DNA of 64,000 nt from Sphingobacterium multivorum (GCF_900457465.1 NZ_UAUU01000011.1:496001-560000), one strand, 5' to 3'; numbered from the stretch's first letter, positions 1-9,636 are shown. The notes: generated by a model not told the origin, from the sequence alone. Made by a program: numbers and translations.

Positions 1-1
1 T

Positions 2-586
2 AGGGAGATAGAAAATATCCTAGAATTTTCACACAGTCAGAAATTGGGTAGAAATTATTCTCTCTCTAGGTACATACAGGAAAGAGGAGTTGATTCTGTG
101 GCAAACGGATTGTTATGGGAACTTTATTACCGCAATAAACTCTTTTCCGATCCAGCGAGATTATTTTATGCGATAGGTTGGAAAAATGAAAAAGATAATT
201 GGGAGATATCTAGCCCAAAGGGATTTAAAGCCAGTATCGGAAACAAAGATATTTCAGTTATACGGGGCAGAACGGATCATCTAGCCATATTTGAAGGCTT
301 TTTTGATTATTTAAGCTGGCTGAGATTAGGTAAAACTGAGTTTCCACCTACCGTTATCGTGCTTAACTCGGTTTCTTTAGTCAAACGTGCTATGGAGCGT
401 ATGTGTGAATTCAATAAGATAGATCTTTATCTGGATAATGATGAAGTTGGGAAACAATGTACTTCAACGATAAAAGATTTTTACCCTTACGCGAATGACC
501 GAGCGAATGTTTATTCCGGTTATAAGGATTACAACGAAATGTTAATGGACTCGTTGAAGAACATACATATCCATAAAAATAGATAA
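2..586 (+). CDS. Toprim-domain protein, 5' end outside the window
   Basis: The frame is open from the window edge, so the gene starts upstream and the TTG at 44 is not a real start. The visible 194 residues carry a Toprim fold as in DnaG-type primases: a glutamate in a FEGFFDYL motif, and a DND acidic pair in YLDNDEVGK. Toprim/CHC2 proteins of this sort are common next to conjugation and mobilisation genes in Bacteroidota elements and are thought to prime or process transferred DNA. The zinc-finger half, if there is one, lies outside the window. The Toprim call is solid; the exact role is inferred from the family and from the mob/tra genes downstream. Confidence 0.75.
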   Translation, partial: REIENILEFSHSQKLGRNYSLSRYIQERGVDSVANGLLWELYYRNKLFSDPARLFYAIGWKNEKDNWEISSPKGFKASIGNKDISVIRGRTDHLAIFEGFFDYLSWLRLGKTEFPPTVIVLNSVSLVKRAMERMCEFNKIDLYLDNDEVGKQCTSTIKDFYPYANDRANVYSGYKDYNEMLMDSLKNIHIHKNR

Positions 587-870
587 CTATCGGTATTTAC
601 AAATATTCAGATTTCTATATATCCGATTATCTGGATGTCTATCTATACAGCTATATCGCAGTATAAATAACTATGTGGACATATCAATATAGGAAAATCT
701 ATTCCATTACATAAATTAATAGATGGATATATTGGAATAGGTTAATCTTCATTACCCTATATATACATTATCATATATATACATAAACAGATATTCGTTT
801 ATTTGAATATATAGATCTATTTATATGAAGAAATTAACTGATACAATATCGAAATTGTACGGGTAATAGG
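587..870. other. AT-rich spacer with inverted repeats, no gene
   Basis: This stretch is very rich in ATAT runs and has no convincing reading frame. It holds an inverted repeat CTATTCCA ... TGGAATAG (about 700-742) and a shorter one, ATATTCG TTTAT TTGAATAT, near 810. It separates the Toprim gene from the mob locus. It could be a regulatory or replication region; nothing decides which. Confidence 0.4.
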
Positions 871-989
871 AACCTGCCAAGTTCGGCACTTATTCCGGTC
901 AAATTCCTAAAGCCCTGATTAGAATTTGATCAGCTTGATCTTTTAAAAGGCTTTCATCGTCGATAAAACACCTCCACCCTTCCTTGTTT

Positions 990-1070
990 TGTAATGGGCA
1001 AGTTGTGTCTTTGTACGTACAGATTTCGCTTTGCTGATCTTGTACCAACAAAAACGAACTTGCCCTGAAA
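990..1070 (+). other. Candidate oriT of the first mob locus
   Basis: A perfect 9-bp inverted repeat, GGGCAAGTT (996-1004) and AACTTGCCC (1057-1065), lies upstream of the mobC-like and relaxase genes. The same motifs (GCAAGTT, then ACTTGCCCT) recur upstream of the second, unrelated-copy mob locus at 22511-22568. Transfer origins usually sit just upstream of relaxase operons and contain inverted repeats, so this is the best oriT candidate here. The nic site cannot be placed by eye. Confidence 0.4.
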
Positions 1071-1326
1071 CTTATCAGCCTTTTAGGTTGACAAGTATCA
1101 GGGAAGGAAAAATGTCGCAACTCCATTTTTCTACTTTCTAAATCTTTGCCCCTTGTTCCTGGGGCATTTTTCCTACATCTAATTTCAACAGCATGTTAAA
1201 AAAACACGGCAGCCTATTCACGGGTATAGGAAAGCAGTAGGAGCTACGGAAATGCTATAGTTCCCTAGGTTGCCTATGAGATTTTCAGGACCATTCAGGC
1301 AGTTGATAGTTAAAAAGAACCGATAT

Positions 1327-1737
1327 ATGGGAAGAAACAAACCACTCAAAACTGAAACGCAAAAAAATAATAGAGTCTTCCGGTTTGAACTGCGCTTAAC
1401 GGAAAACGAGAAGGCACAGTTCCTTGCCCTTGAAAAATCGCTTGGTATAAACCGGTCAGAAATTGTAAGGAATAGGGTTTTAAATCATTCATCCAGGATG
1501 TTGGTTGATTCTAAAACCATACTCCAAATGCTCGATACGCTGGGCTCGGAGCTGGGAAGATCAGGGAATAATATCAACCAGCTCGCCCGCCACATCAATA
1601 CATTGAAGCTACAGGGTAAACTGGAACCCGGCAAACTATCCCGATTTCCATCTCTCATAGCTGATTATAATAAATATCAGCGACAGATTGAACAGGAATT
1701 CAGAAATCTAATGCGGTTAATCAAAGGGCAGCGATGA
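1327..1737 (+). CDS. MobC-like relaxosome accessory protein
   Basis: A 136-aa basic protein. Residues from about 20 on resemble the ribbon-helix-helix of plasmid MobC proteins (FELRLTENEKAQF, then NRSEIVRNRVL). The second half has the GxNINQLARHIN signature seen in MobC, which helps the relaxase open oriT. ATG 1327 is preferred over the upstream TTG/ATG (1270/1276) because MGRNKP matches the usual family start. The stop overlaps the ATG of the relaxase by 4 bp, so the two are translationally coupled. In Bacteroides nomenclature this position is often called mobA. Confidence 0.75.
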   Translation: MGRNKPLKTETQKNNRVFRFELRLTENEKAQFLALEKSLGINRSEIVRNRVLNHSSRMLVDSKTILQMLDTLGSELGRSGNNINQLARHINTLKLQGKLEPGKLSRFPSLIADYNKYQRQIEQEFRNLMRLIKGQR

Positions 1738-2908
1738 TTGTTAAAATATTATCCTCCGCTAAAAGTTTTGGCGGTGTTCGCTATAATACAGACAAGATTC
1801 AGCAGGATAAAGGTGAACTGGTAAAAGCAGCCAATTTCGGTGCGCTTGGAGCCATGACCAGCTTGCGCCCATCTGATTATATCAACTATCTGGAACTACA
1901 GACCAGTGCGAGCAAAAAAATAAAGAACCCACAATTTCATGTTGCGATTTCATGTAAAGGCCGCAGCCATAGTAAAGAAGAATTAACAGAAATTGCGGAG
2001 AAGTGGTTAAAAGGAATGGGATATGAAAATCAACCCTATTTGCTGATATTTCACAAGGATACAAAAAATAATCATATTCATATCGTCTCAACACGTGTCG
2101 GCAGGGACGGGGAAAAAAATCAGCGATAGCTATGAGAAACTTCGTTCCTATGAGGTCCTTAACCGGGTGATGGGAAACGACGAAAAAAATAGAAGCTTTG
2201 AAATCCATACAAAATACCCTCCAATACAGCTTTTCCACACGGGCACAGTTTATGATGATTTTGGAAAATCAGGGCTACAGCATTACGCTTAACGCTGGAA
2301 AGTACCAGGTTTCCAAATTCGGTAAGAATGTTGGTGAAGTATCGCTGGATGTCATTGACAGTAAAATCGGGCAGTTTCAGAAAGACCTTGATAGATTATC
2401 CCAAATACGAGCAATTTTCCACCGCTATAAATTGGCACATGATCCATCCGTGAGAAATTTGTATCGGGAAAACCCGGGTGGAGAAAGAACTATTGATGTT
2501 GGTTACACTTCCGATCTGGCAGAACTGTTCAAATCAAAATTCGGCATCCAGATCCTTTTTCATGGAAAACCGGGAAAACCTCCTTATGGTTATACTGTAA
2601 TTGACCATGCGTGTAGGAACATCTATAAAGGTGGCGACCTGATGCCACTTTCAGAATTTATCTCCGCAAATAATAGCGATAAAACGTTGGAACCTGCCAG
2701 GTCTGAAGATTCCGCACGATATGGGTTTAATCCGCCAGCTAATAAATCATCTAGTACTGAAAATTCAATCGTTCTCGATGACATACCGGAAAATGGCAGT
2801 TTTCCGGTACCTGATTTCCAGATCGACATTCGGGATGACGTCGATGATGAAGCCATTCATGGCAGAAACCGGAGACGTAAAAGAAAATCCCACACCAATA
2901 CGCGTTAG
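1734..2908 (+). pseudogene. MobB-type relaxase, two +1 homopolymer frameshifts
   Basis: This is a MOBP-like relaxase (relaxase/mobilisation nuclease domain), the enzyme that nicks oriT and pilots the transferred strand. The N-terminal piece (1734-2129) contains the histidine motif NNHIHIVST. Reading then jumps frame at a G4A7 run (2109-2119) and again at an A7 run (2183-2189), continuing to 2908. Removing one base at each run gives a continuous ~390-aa protein (RVGRDGKKISDSYEK, then NDEKIEALKSIQ), and the same IDGKKIPDDY-type motif occurs in the second mob locus. As written the protein is truncated after the HUH motif. Because both lesions are homopolymer insertions, sequencing error is a real alternative to pseudogenisation. 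Confidence 0.75.
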
Positions 2909-2938
2909 CAAAAACATTATTGACCAAACTCTAACATT

Positions 2939-3565
2939 ATGCTTGTACTTATTGGAAACCAGAAGGGGGGCTGCGGTAAAAGTACCCTTGTGCTTCTGCT
3001 TGCCAATTTTTTGGCAATTGAGAAACGCCAGGCCCTGACCATTCTTGATATGGATTATCAACAATCCCTATTTGCAAAATCGCAGAAAGCTAAAATTTTG
3101 GAAAATGACCCGTTTTATGAAATTATTCCCGCCGCACTTGATGACTTCCCATTAATGAAGAAGAGACTTCTAAAATCTCCAAAGGACATCATTTTAATCG
3201 ATCTTCCCGGAAAAATGGATGATGATGGTCTTCTTCCGATCTTCACTTCCGCCGATCTCATTATCTGCCCATTTGCGTATGACGAATTTTCAGTCGATTC
3301 AACAGTGCTATTTTCAATGGTCGTCAAAAAACTGAACAGACGTGCAGAGGTTCTTTTTATCCCCAACAGGATTAAGACAAATGTAAAATACGAAACCAAG
3401 GAACAGGTACAGAATGTTCTGCGGAATTTTGGAACAGTCCTTTCGGAAATTTCGGACAGGATAGATTTTCAAAGAGTCTCAACAGTACATACACCCGAAA
3501 CGATCCGTTCGGTATCTTATCCGGTGCTTTCCCATATCTATGACCATTTTCTTAAAAGTGACTAA
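2939..3565 (+). CDS. ParA/MinD-like ATPase of the tra operon (TraA-like)
   Basis: A 208-aa ParA-family ATPase with a deviant Walker A, KGGCGKST, at residues 9-16 and a Walker B strand DIILIDLPG at 83-91. In CTnDOT-type elements such a protein (TraA) heads the tra operon and is thought to position the element or the transfer machinery. The stop codon abuts the next gene, which fits a ParA with a small partner. It is short for a chromosomal ParA but normal for conjugative elements. Confidence 0.85.
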   Translation: MLVLIGNQKGGCGKSTLVLLLANFLAIEKRQALTILDMDYQQSLFAKSQKAKILENDPFYEIIPAALDDFPLMKKRLLKSPKDIILIDLPGKMDDDGLLPIFTSADLIICPFAYDEFSVDSTVLFSMVVKKLNRRAEVLFIPNRIKTNVKYETKEQVQNVLRNFGTVLSEISDRIDFQRVSTVHTPETIRSVSYPVLSHIYDHFLKSD

Positions 3566-3900
3566 TGCCCATGAATATTAAAACACTAGCGGATGAACTG
3601 AGGGAAACCATTCGGAAAGATAATAATGAAGGGACAGGCAAAACAGTCCCTAAAAAGAAATCTGACCCCAAAAACGCATTAGATCCTATCATCGAGGAAA
3701 TACGTACCCACAGGCTGATCGGAAAAGAAAAGCTGCTGATCAGGCTCGACGATAAAACCATATTTCTTCTCAAACAGCTCAAGGTTACCCAGGGAATTGA
3801 CATGAACAAGATCATTTCCTATTCCCTTCAATACTTCCTCCAAAAACATCCCCAAATTTCAAATCATATCAAAGAAACCCTAAAAAATCTCGAACTATGA
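3565..3900 (+). CDS. Small ParA-partner-like protein of the tra operon
   Basis: A 111-aa hydrophilic protein whose ATG region overlaps the parA stop. The N-terminal half is charged. Residues ~55-100 (a strand-like LLIRLDDKTIFLL followed by two helices, KITQGIDMNKIISYSLQYFL) look like a ribbon-helix-helix domain, which would suit a DNA-binding ParB-like partner. It occupies the TraB/TraC slot of CTnDOT-like operons, where DUF3408 proteins are common, but I cannot name the family with confidence. Confidence 0.6.
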   Translation: MPMNIKTLADELRETIRKDNNEGTGKTVPKKKSDPKNALDPIIEEIRTHRLIGKEKLLIRLDDKTIFLLKQLKVTQGIDMNKIISYSLQYFLQKHPQISNHIKETLKNLEL

Positions 3901-4217
3901 ACTGGATTCAATTTACACTCTATCTCTCTACGCTTTACCTTGGATACTATGGACTGAACCTCATGTATGATTTTTATCGCAATAATAAGCCGGGTAATGA
4001 ACCTAAAAACGTCCGAAATGGTGAAATCTCATTTCCTGAATTTCATTCCTCCACGAAGGTGGACCTACTGGAGGAAGATATTCCGGACGACAGCTTCGAA
4101 AATGCAGGTGCAATCACAAGTGGCCCGATAGAAAGTTCTGGTGGCGTATCCATCAAAGAATTGTTCTCCCTTGCTCAAAATGACCTGATCGAATTCACAA
4201 AGGCAATTGCTTATTAA
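3897..4217 (+). CDS. Small membrane protein of the tra operon, unknown
   Basis: A 106-aa protein overlapping the previous stop by 4 bp. One membrane segment lies near residues 4-26 (WIQFTLYLSTLYLGYYGLNLM), followed by a polar, probably cytoplasmic, tail. It occupies the TraD-like position just ahead of the DUF4134 proteins. I recognise no family. Its tight packing in the operon argues that it is real and serves transfer. Confidence 0.55.
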   Translation: MNWIQFTLYLSTLYLGYYGLNLMYDFYRNNKPGNEPKNVRNGEISFPEFHSSTKVDLLEEDIPDDSFENAGAITSGPIESSGGVSIKELFSLAQNDLIEFTKAIAY

Positions 4218-4223
4218 TCAATA

Positions 4224-4532
4224 ATGAACAAAAAGAAAACGATATGGACGGCAATTGCCGTCTTTTTTTTTGTCCACAACCTAATCGCCCAGCCGGGCCT
4301 GTCCGAATTCAGGCAGGTCAGCTCGGAGATCAGGGGCTGGTATTTTAATTTTTCCGACTTCGCCCTGGTCCTTGGAGCTATCTGTGGCCTGATAGGAGGG
4401 GTTCGGATCTTCTACAACTGGCAGAGCGGAAAAGACCATCATATTGATGCCCAGGTCATGGCCTGGTTCTTCTCCTGTCTTTTTCTTTCCCTGCTGAGTG
4501 CATCCCTAAAAGCACTCTATGGAATCAGCTAA
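4224..4532 (+). CDS. traE: TraE-like DUF4134 inner-membrane protein, copy 1
   Basis: A 102-aa protein with a signal-like N terminus, a periplasmic stretch and two membrane segments around the conserved GAICGLIGGVRIFYNW motif. This is the DUF4134/TraE family of Bacteroidota conjugative elements, a short pilin- or VirB3/VirB2-like piece of the secretion channel. A second, clearly related copy follows 44 bp later. Confidence 0.8.
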   Translation: MNKKKTIWTAIAVFFFVHNLIAQPGLSEFRQVSSEIRGWYFNFSDFALVLGAICGLIGGVRIFYNWQSGKDHHIDAQVMAWFFSCLFLSLLSASLKALYGIS

Positions 4533-4576
4533 AACGCCAATCTTTTTTCCATTCACTTTTTTAATTCCTATTTCTT

Positions 4577-4882
4577 ATGAGAGTAAAAGCAAGCAAGTTA
4601 CTTGTTTTGGCCGCAATCTGTCTTTTTGCGGAACGTTCCTTCGCCCAAGGAGGAACAGTTGGTATTGACGCCGCCACATCGTCGTTAAATACCTATGTCG
4701 ATCCCATATCGACATTGATACTGAGTATCGGGGCTGTCGTCGGGCTGATAGGGGGAATCAGGGTCTATATCAAATGGAACAGCGGAGACCAGGATATCTC
4801 GAAAGAACTGATGTCGTGGGGCGGTTCCTGTCTATTTCTCATTCTGGTCAGTGTAGTCATCAAGGCATTTTTTGGCGTATGA
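4577..4882 (+). CDS. traE: TraE-like DUF4134 inner-membrane protein, copy 2
   Basis: A 101-aa DUF4134 protein with a cleavable-looking signal peptide (ending ...SFAQ) and the core GAVVGLIGGIRVYIKWNSG, directly comparable to copy 1 (GAICGLIGGVRIFYNWQSG). The C-terminal membrane segment is LFLILVSVVIKAFFGV. The stop overlaps the traF start (ATGA). This copy has the more VirB2-like signal and may be the true pilin subunit; that is inference. Confidence 0.85.
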   Translation: MRVKASKLLVLAAICLFAERSFAQGGTVGIDAATSSLNTYVDPISTLILSIGAVVGLIGGIRVYIKWNSGDQDISKELMSWGGSCLFLILVSVVIKAFFGV

Positions 4883-5178
4883 TTCAGAAAAACTATCAAT
4901 TTTATAAGGGGCTCCAAAAGCCCCTTATTTACCGAGGTTTTAAAGGGAAATTTATTTATTACGCTGTCATTTCCATCATGGGTGGCATGCTCTGCGGAGG
5001 TCTTATCGGCGCATTTACCAACATGATACTTGGCTGTCTGGGCATCCTCGTGTTCATGACCCTAGGAATGGTGTATACGATCAGTAAGCAGAAAAAGGGG
5101 CTATTCGACAAAACCCGTCACAACGAAATTATTATCCATCCTTCCAAAACACTGTTCAGAAATGAAAAAGCAAAGTAA
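4879..5178 (+). CDS. traF: TraF-like DUF4133 protein
   Basis: A 99-aa protein with two membrane segments (residues ~24-70) and the typical opening YKGLQKPLIYRGFKGKFI of DUF4133/TraF, a VirB3-like inner-membrane component that associates with the TraG/VirB4 ATPase. The ATG at 4879 overlaps the preceding stop, which is why it is chosen over an upstream in-frame start at 4774. The 3' end overlaps traG by 17 bp. Confidence 0.85.
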   Translation: MIQKNYQFYKGLQKPLIYRGFKGKFIYYAVISIMGGMLCGGLIGAFTNMILGCLGILVFMTLGMVYTISKQKKGLFDKTRHNEIIIHPSKTLFRNEKAK

Positions 5179-7649
5179 GCATGCCTTTAATCTACCTTTT
5201 GTGGGCATTGATGAATTTATGGGCTTCCCGATCCTCTTTGGGGATAAGGGGGACTATTCAATTATCCTTGGTATTAATAATCCGGTCATCCAGTATGATG
5301 CCGATGAAACCAAGTATTCCGCCTATCACCATGCACTCTCCAGTGTGGTCAAACTTTTTGGGGAAGGACATATAATCCAAAAACAGGACGTATTTATCCG
5401 TAGAAAGTATCGGCCAGTTCCATCGGAAATGTTTTTGGAACAAAAATATCAGGAACATTTTAACGGTCGGGAATTTACCGAAATCAGAAGCTACATCACC
5501 TTTACCAAACAGGTCAAGAAAGGAACATTCTATACTTACGATGAGAAGGTGCTCCATAAGTTTATAAGGGATCTTGGTAAAGTAACTGAGGTATTAAGTG
5601 GTGCAGGTCTTCATCCAAGGGTTCTTGGAAAAGCAGAAATCAATCGTCTTTTTTACAGGATACTATCATTTGATTTTGAGGGTACGGAAACTGTATTGGA
5701 TAATTATCAGTGTCGGGACAATCAGATAAATCTGGGGAAAAGATCTATCAGATGCATTAGTCTGATAGATACGGATATTGTTGAACTGCCGGATACGATC
5801 AGTGCGTATGCGATACGGAATGAAACAAACGGCTTGATGGATTTTCCCGTTGACAATTTATTTTTTCTGCACAGGGTGCCAGAGTATAAAGTCATGATCT
5901 ATAATCAGGTGATTGAAATTCCAGCTCAGCAGTTTACACTGAACAAACTGGAACTTAAAAGGAAAAGGCATTCCAATATGCCCGATCCGGCCAATCAGCT
6001 CTATGTTGAAGATATTGATAATTTATTGGCCGATGTGGCGAAAGACAATCAGTTGCTCGTAAATACACACTTTTCGATTTTGATCGGCTGCGATTCTGAA
6101 CTGCTGGAAAGGGCATCGAATTTTATTGAATCGTCCCTATTTCAGCAGGGGATTATTCCCAGCAGAAATGCTTACAACCAGTTCGAATTATTCAGATCTT
6201 CATTACCCGGCAATGCCGTGGAACTACAGGTTTATGACTGGTTTCTGACTCCGGTAGATGCGGCCCTCTGTTATTTCTTTAAGGAATCACTGCCCTGCGA
6301 TGAAAAAACGGATTTTCTGATCCGGTTTACAGACCGACAGGGTATACCACTTGCATTTGATCCTGCTGACCTGAGTACCAACCGTATTTCCAACCGTTCG
6401 AAATTTGCGCTGGGGCCTAGTGGTACCGGAAAATCTTTCTTCATGAATGCGCTTCTGGAACAGTATTATAGGTATAACATGGATATTGTCATCGTCGATA
6501 CCGGCGATTCCTATCAGGGCCTCTGTACTTTTCTGGGCGGAACTTACCTGACCTATACTGAGGTAAACCCGATATCCATGAATCCTTTTGCCCTGACTCA
6601 GGAAGAGTTTAACTTAGAGAAAAAGGATTTCTTAAAAACTCTGGTAGCGCTGCTCTGGAAGGGAGCCGACGGAAAATTGTCACAGGTAGAGGATACACTT
6701 TTATCAAACGTTATATCCTCCTATTATTATGAATATTTTTACATCGATCCCGGTCCGCAAATCCCCCATCGTCCCAACGAATTAAATTTCGACTCTTTTT
6801 ATGTGTATTCCGTTGACAAGATCAGGGATATAATGGAAGATGAATCTTTAAAGTTTGATCTGGATGAATACAGATATGTTTTGAAGAAATTCTTTACCGG
6901 ACAGGAATTTGGAACCGTGCTCAATAAAAGCGCTGATTCCTCCCTATTTGAAGAGAGGTTTGTGGTGTTCGAAATCGACAATCTTAAGGAGAACAAGACC
7001 CTTTTTCCTATCGTTACGCTGGTTATTATGGATTTATTCCTACAGAAAATGAGACATCGGACATTCCAGCGTAAAGCCTTGGTGATCGAAGAAGCATGGA
7101 AAGCCATTGCAAGCCCATTAATGGCTGGTTACATAGTTTACCTATATAAAACGGTAAGAAAATTTTTATGGTGAAATCGTTGTCGTTACGCAAGAATTAG
7201 GCGATATTTTGGGCAATCCAATAGTTAAGGACAGCATTCTGGCAAATTCGGATACAATATGTTTACTTGACCAGTCAAAATTTCGGTCCAATTATGATGA
7301 AATAGCAAAACTGCTGTCCATTACCGATGTAGAAAGACGCAAGATCTTTACCATAAATAAATTACAGAATAAAGAATACAGGTCCCGTTTTAAGGAAGTC
7401 TACATCCGAAGGGGGACGGTGGGCGAAGTTTATGGCGTGGAAGTATCCTTATTTCAGTATCTCGCATTTACCACCGAAAAACCCGAAAAAAGTGCCGTAA
7501 AAATCTATGCGGACCATTTTGGAAATTACAAAGATGGCCTTACCGCATTCGTCAAAGATCTGGAATATTCTGGGAAAGCCCTGAACGATTTTGTTGGGGA
7601 AGTTAACAGAAAGGGAATTCAAAATTTAAATCTTATGGCCAATGAATAG
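5162..7649 (+). pseudogene. traG: TraG/VirB4-family transfer ATPase, one frameshift
   Basis: This is the large conjugation ATPase that powers pilus assembly and substrate transfer. The first frame (5162-7174, 670 aa) has Walker A GPSGTGKSF at about residue 418 and Walker B LVIEEAWKAI at about 640. It ends early after KTVRKFLW. An extra T in a T5 run (7163-7167) accounts for this: with four Ts the frame reads KFYGEIVVVTQELGDILGNPIV and runs on to 7649, giving ~828 aa, the family's normal length. The downstream piece has the expected C-terminal LLDQSKFRSNYDEI motif. The lesion, if real, would remove the C-terminal lobe and block conjugation; a homopolymer miscall is equally plausible. Confidence 0.85.
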
Positions 7650-8304
7650 ACTAATTATGATTTTGCTGATCTTATTGCCAAGCTTGTCTGTAAAGGCACA
7701 GATCTATACCGATCCGGCAGTTGCAGCGGCAACTGGGGCGCATGCCTCTGTCATAAACAGACAATTGGATCATGTTAACGATAATCTGACCCTGATCCAG
7801 CGGGGCCAGCTTGCTGTTACCGGCCAGTTGCAGATCGTCAACGATCTACATGATAAAATTTTTAAAGGACTCTCCGAGGTCTCTTCTGTGGTCAGATCAC
7901 TGCTGAGCATAAAAGAGATTGCTGGAATTACCGTCGATATTATTGAGGATGTCGAAAAAGCAATGGTACTTGCAAAGGGGAACCCTGTGCTTTTACTTTT
8001 TGCCGAAGCCGGTGCAAGGGAATTTAAGAACAGGGCGACAAACCTTGCCACGGAGGTAGGAGCATTTGTACTCAAAGATGGGAAGGATAATCTGATGGAT
8101 TCCGGTGAACGGGCAAAATTACTCAACCGTATACAGACGGAAATGACCATTCTCAGAGGTGTTGCGTATGGAATGCACCGTAATATGTATTGGGCAAAAC
8201 AACGGGGAATCATCAATTCCTTAAATCCCTATGCTAGATTTATCAATATAGATAAACAGATCGCGGATGATGTTATCAGAAATTCTAGACTCGTAAAGAA
8301 GTAA
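7642..8304 (+). CDS. Exported tra-operon protein, tandem family member 1
   Basis: A 220-aa protein with a signal peptide ending ...SVKAQ, then a long helical region (VINRQLDHVNDNLTLIQRGQ) and a conserved C-terminal block LATEVGAFVLKDGKDNLMD ... LRGVAYGMHRNMYWAK ... LNPYARFINID. It overlaps traG by 8 bp. It sits where CTnDOT has TraH/TraI, and a VirB5-like minor pilus role would fit its helical periplasmic character. I see no named domain. It is the first of three paralogues in a row. Confidence 0.65.
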   Translation: MNRLIMILLILLPSLSVKAQIYTDPAVAAATGAHASVINRQLDHVNDNLTLIQRGQLAVTGQLQIVNDLHDKIFKGLSEVSSVVRSLLSIKEIAGITVDIIEDVEKAMVLAKGNPVLLLFAEAGAREFKNRATNLATEVGAFVLKDGKDNLMDSGERAKLLNRIQTEMTILRGVAYGMHRNMYWAKQRGIINSLNPYARFINIDKQIADDVIRNSRLVKK

Positions 8305-8308
8305 TGCA

Positions 8309-8965
8309 ATGAAATGGAGAATTATCTTTTGTTTCTGTATTCTTTGCTTATCCAAAACTGCAAGTTGCCAGTTGAATGTGCAGCTGTTGCACCAGCTGGT
8401 AGGTCACAGCAAGGATGAGTATGAACGGCAGAAAGATGCCCGTGACCGCCAGGGAGTGGCTACGGCAAATGAGCAGGTAAATACTTCGGGTACCACGAAG
8501 CTCAAAAAGCGGTACCGGGAGATACAGAACAGGTTCAGTATCCTGCATATGGCATTACAGGGACTGAGTATGGGAATCGAATCCAGACCGATCATTGAAC
8601 GGATTATTGCCCATCAGGACAGAATAATAAGTATCGCATCTGACCATCCTGAATTTATTCCACTGGCCTTAAATAGCGAAAAGGAAATCGTAGATAGGTC
8701 AGTTCAATTGGGAAGATATATTGCTGGCCTGTTTTTGACAATCGGGGATCTCAACCAGATGAAAGCCAGTGATCGCCGTTTGCTTTATGCGCATATACTG
8801 ACTGAACTCCGACAGATCGAAGGAGTATCCAGGGCACTGGCAGCTACTCTTTATTACTCCACAAGGAAGAAAATTCTGGATGGTCTTAATCCCTTTAAGG
8901 AATATATAAACACCGACAGGAGAATTGTAGAAAATATATTAAGACAATTAGAAAAGAAACCATGA
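8309..8965 (+). CDS. Exported tra-operon protein, tandem family member 2
   Basis: A 218-aa protein with a signal peptide (…LSKTASCQ). Its C-terminal third aligns by eye with members 1 and 3: LTELRQIEGVSRALAATLYY ... ILDGLNPFKEYINTDRRI. The middle is the most diverged of the three (LGRYIAGLFLTIGDLNQMKASDRRLL in place of LATEV…GK). It starts 5 bp after member 1 and its TGA overlaps the ATG of member 3. Function unknown, but probably part of the same periplasmic subassembly. Confidence 0.65.
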   Translation: MKWRIIFCFCILCLSKTASCQLNVQLLHQLVGHSKDEYERQKDARDRQGVATANEQVNTSGTTKLKKRYREIQNRFSILHMALQGLSMGIESRPIIERIIAHQDRIISIASDHPEFIPLALNSEKEIVDRSVQLGRYIAGLFLTIGDLNQMKASDRRLLYAHILTELRQIEGVSRALAATLYYSTRKKILDGLNPFKEYINTDRRIVENILRQLEKKP

Positions 8966-9633
8966 AGTATTATCTCATAACACTGATTATTTTCTGTTTT
9001 GATTTTTTGTATGGGCAAGGTTATGTGACAATAATTTCAGATACCAAACATCTGGCAATCGTAAATGAAAACGGTGCGGTCAGGCTGGCCTCCGAATCGG
9101 CGCATAACAGTATGCTAAAGCAGATCAATCAAAATGTTGAAGACATCAATCTTAACCTGTCTTCCCTGGTAATCGTTCAGCAGGTGATCCATAGGTCCTT
9201 AACGGAGGTAAACAATGCTTTGAAATCCGGCAGATCCGTGTTACAGGTTTCTTCCCTGATCGCTGAAATTGTTAAACAGTCCAATAGCCTTATCGAGATT
9301 TCAAAAGAAGAACCCTGGCTGCTTTTAGTGGCGGAAGGAACAGCTAGACATCTAAAAGAAAGGGGGATAATTCTTGCTACGGAAGTTTTTGATTTTGTTC
9401 TCAGGGAAGGCAAAAATGTCTTAATGGATTATGAAAAACGGGATTTTCTTTTGCGGAAGATCATCATCGAACTAAAGGTGATGCGCGCGCTACTTTTCAG
9501 TATGGAACGTTCGGTTTATTGGACAAAAATAAATGGATTATTAAAAACGCTGAATCCTTTTAAAAATTTCGTCAATAAGGACATCCAAAAAGCAAACGAG
9601 ATATTAAGGAACTATGGCGCTGTAAAACATTGA
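8962..9633 (+). CDS. Exported tra-operon protein, tandem family member 3
   Basis: A 223-aa protein with a signal peptide ending …FLYGQ. It is closest to member 1: ILATEVFDFVLREGKNVLMD ... LLRKIIIELKVMRALLFSMERSVYW ... LKTLNPFKNFVNKDI. The spacing of the repeated blocks is nearly the same in all three, which indicates duplication and divergence inside the operon. Function unknown; exported, largely helical. Confidence 0.65.
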   Translation: MKYYLITLIIFCFDFLYGQGYVTIISDTKHLAIVNENGAVRLASESAHNSMLKQINQNVEDINLNLSSLVIVQQVIHRSLTEVNNALKSGRSVLQVSSLIAEIVKQSNSLIEISKEEPWLLLVAEGTARHLKERGIILATEVFDFVLREGKNVLMDYEKRDFLLRKIIIELKVMRALLFSMERSVYWTKINGLLKTLNPFKNFVNKDIQKANEILRNYGAVKH

Positions 9634-9636
9634 ATT

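Noticed and set aside
600..870. CRISPR array in the repetitive AT-rich spacer
   Set aside because: The ATAT-rich segments are not regularly spaced, have no constant repeat length, and no cas gene is near.
899..1126. 75-codon frame on the - strand upstream of the first mob locus
   Set aside because: It overlaps the candidate oriT repeats, has no recognisable domain and only a weak ribosome-binding site. Possible, but not supported.
7642..9633. Naming the three exported paralogues TraI (DUF4141)
   Set aside because: Position fits, but I see no DUF4141 signature, and there are three of them; left unnamed.
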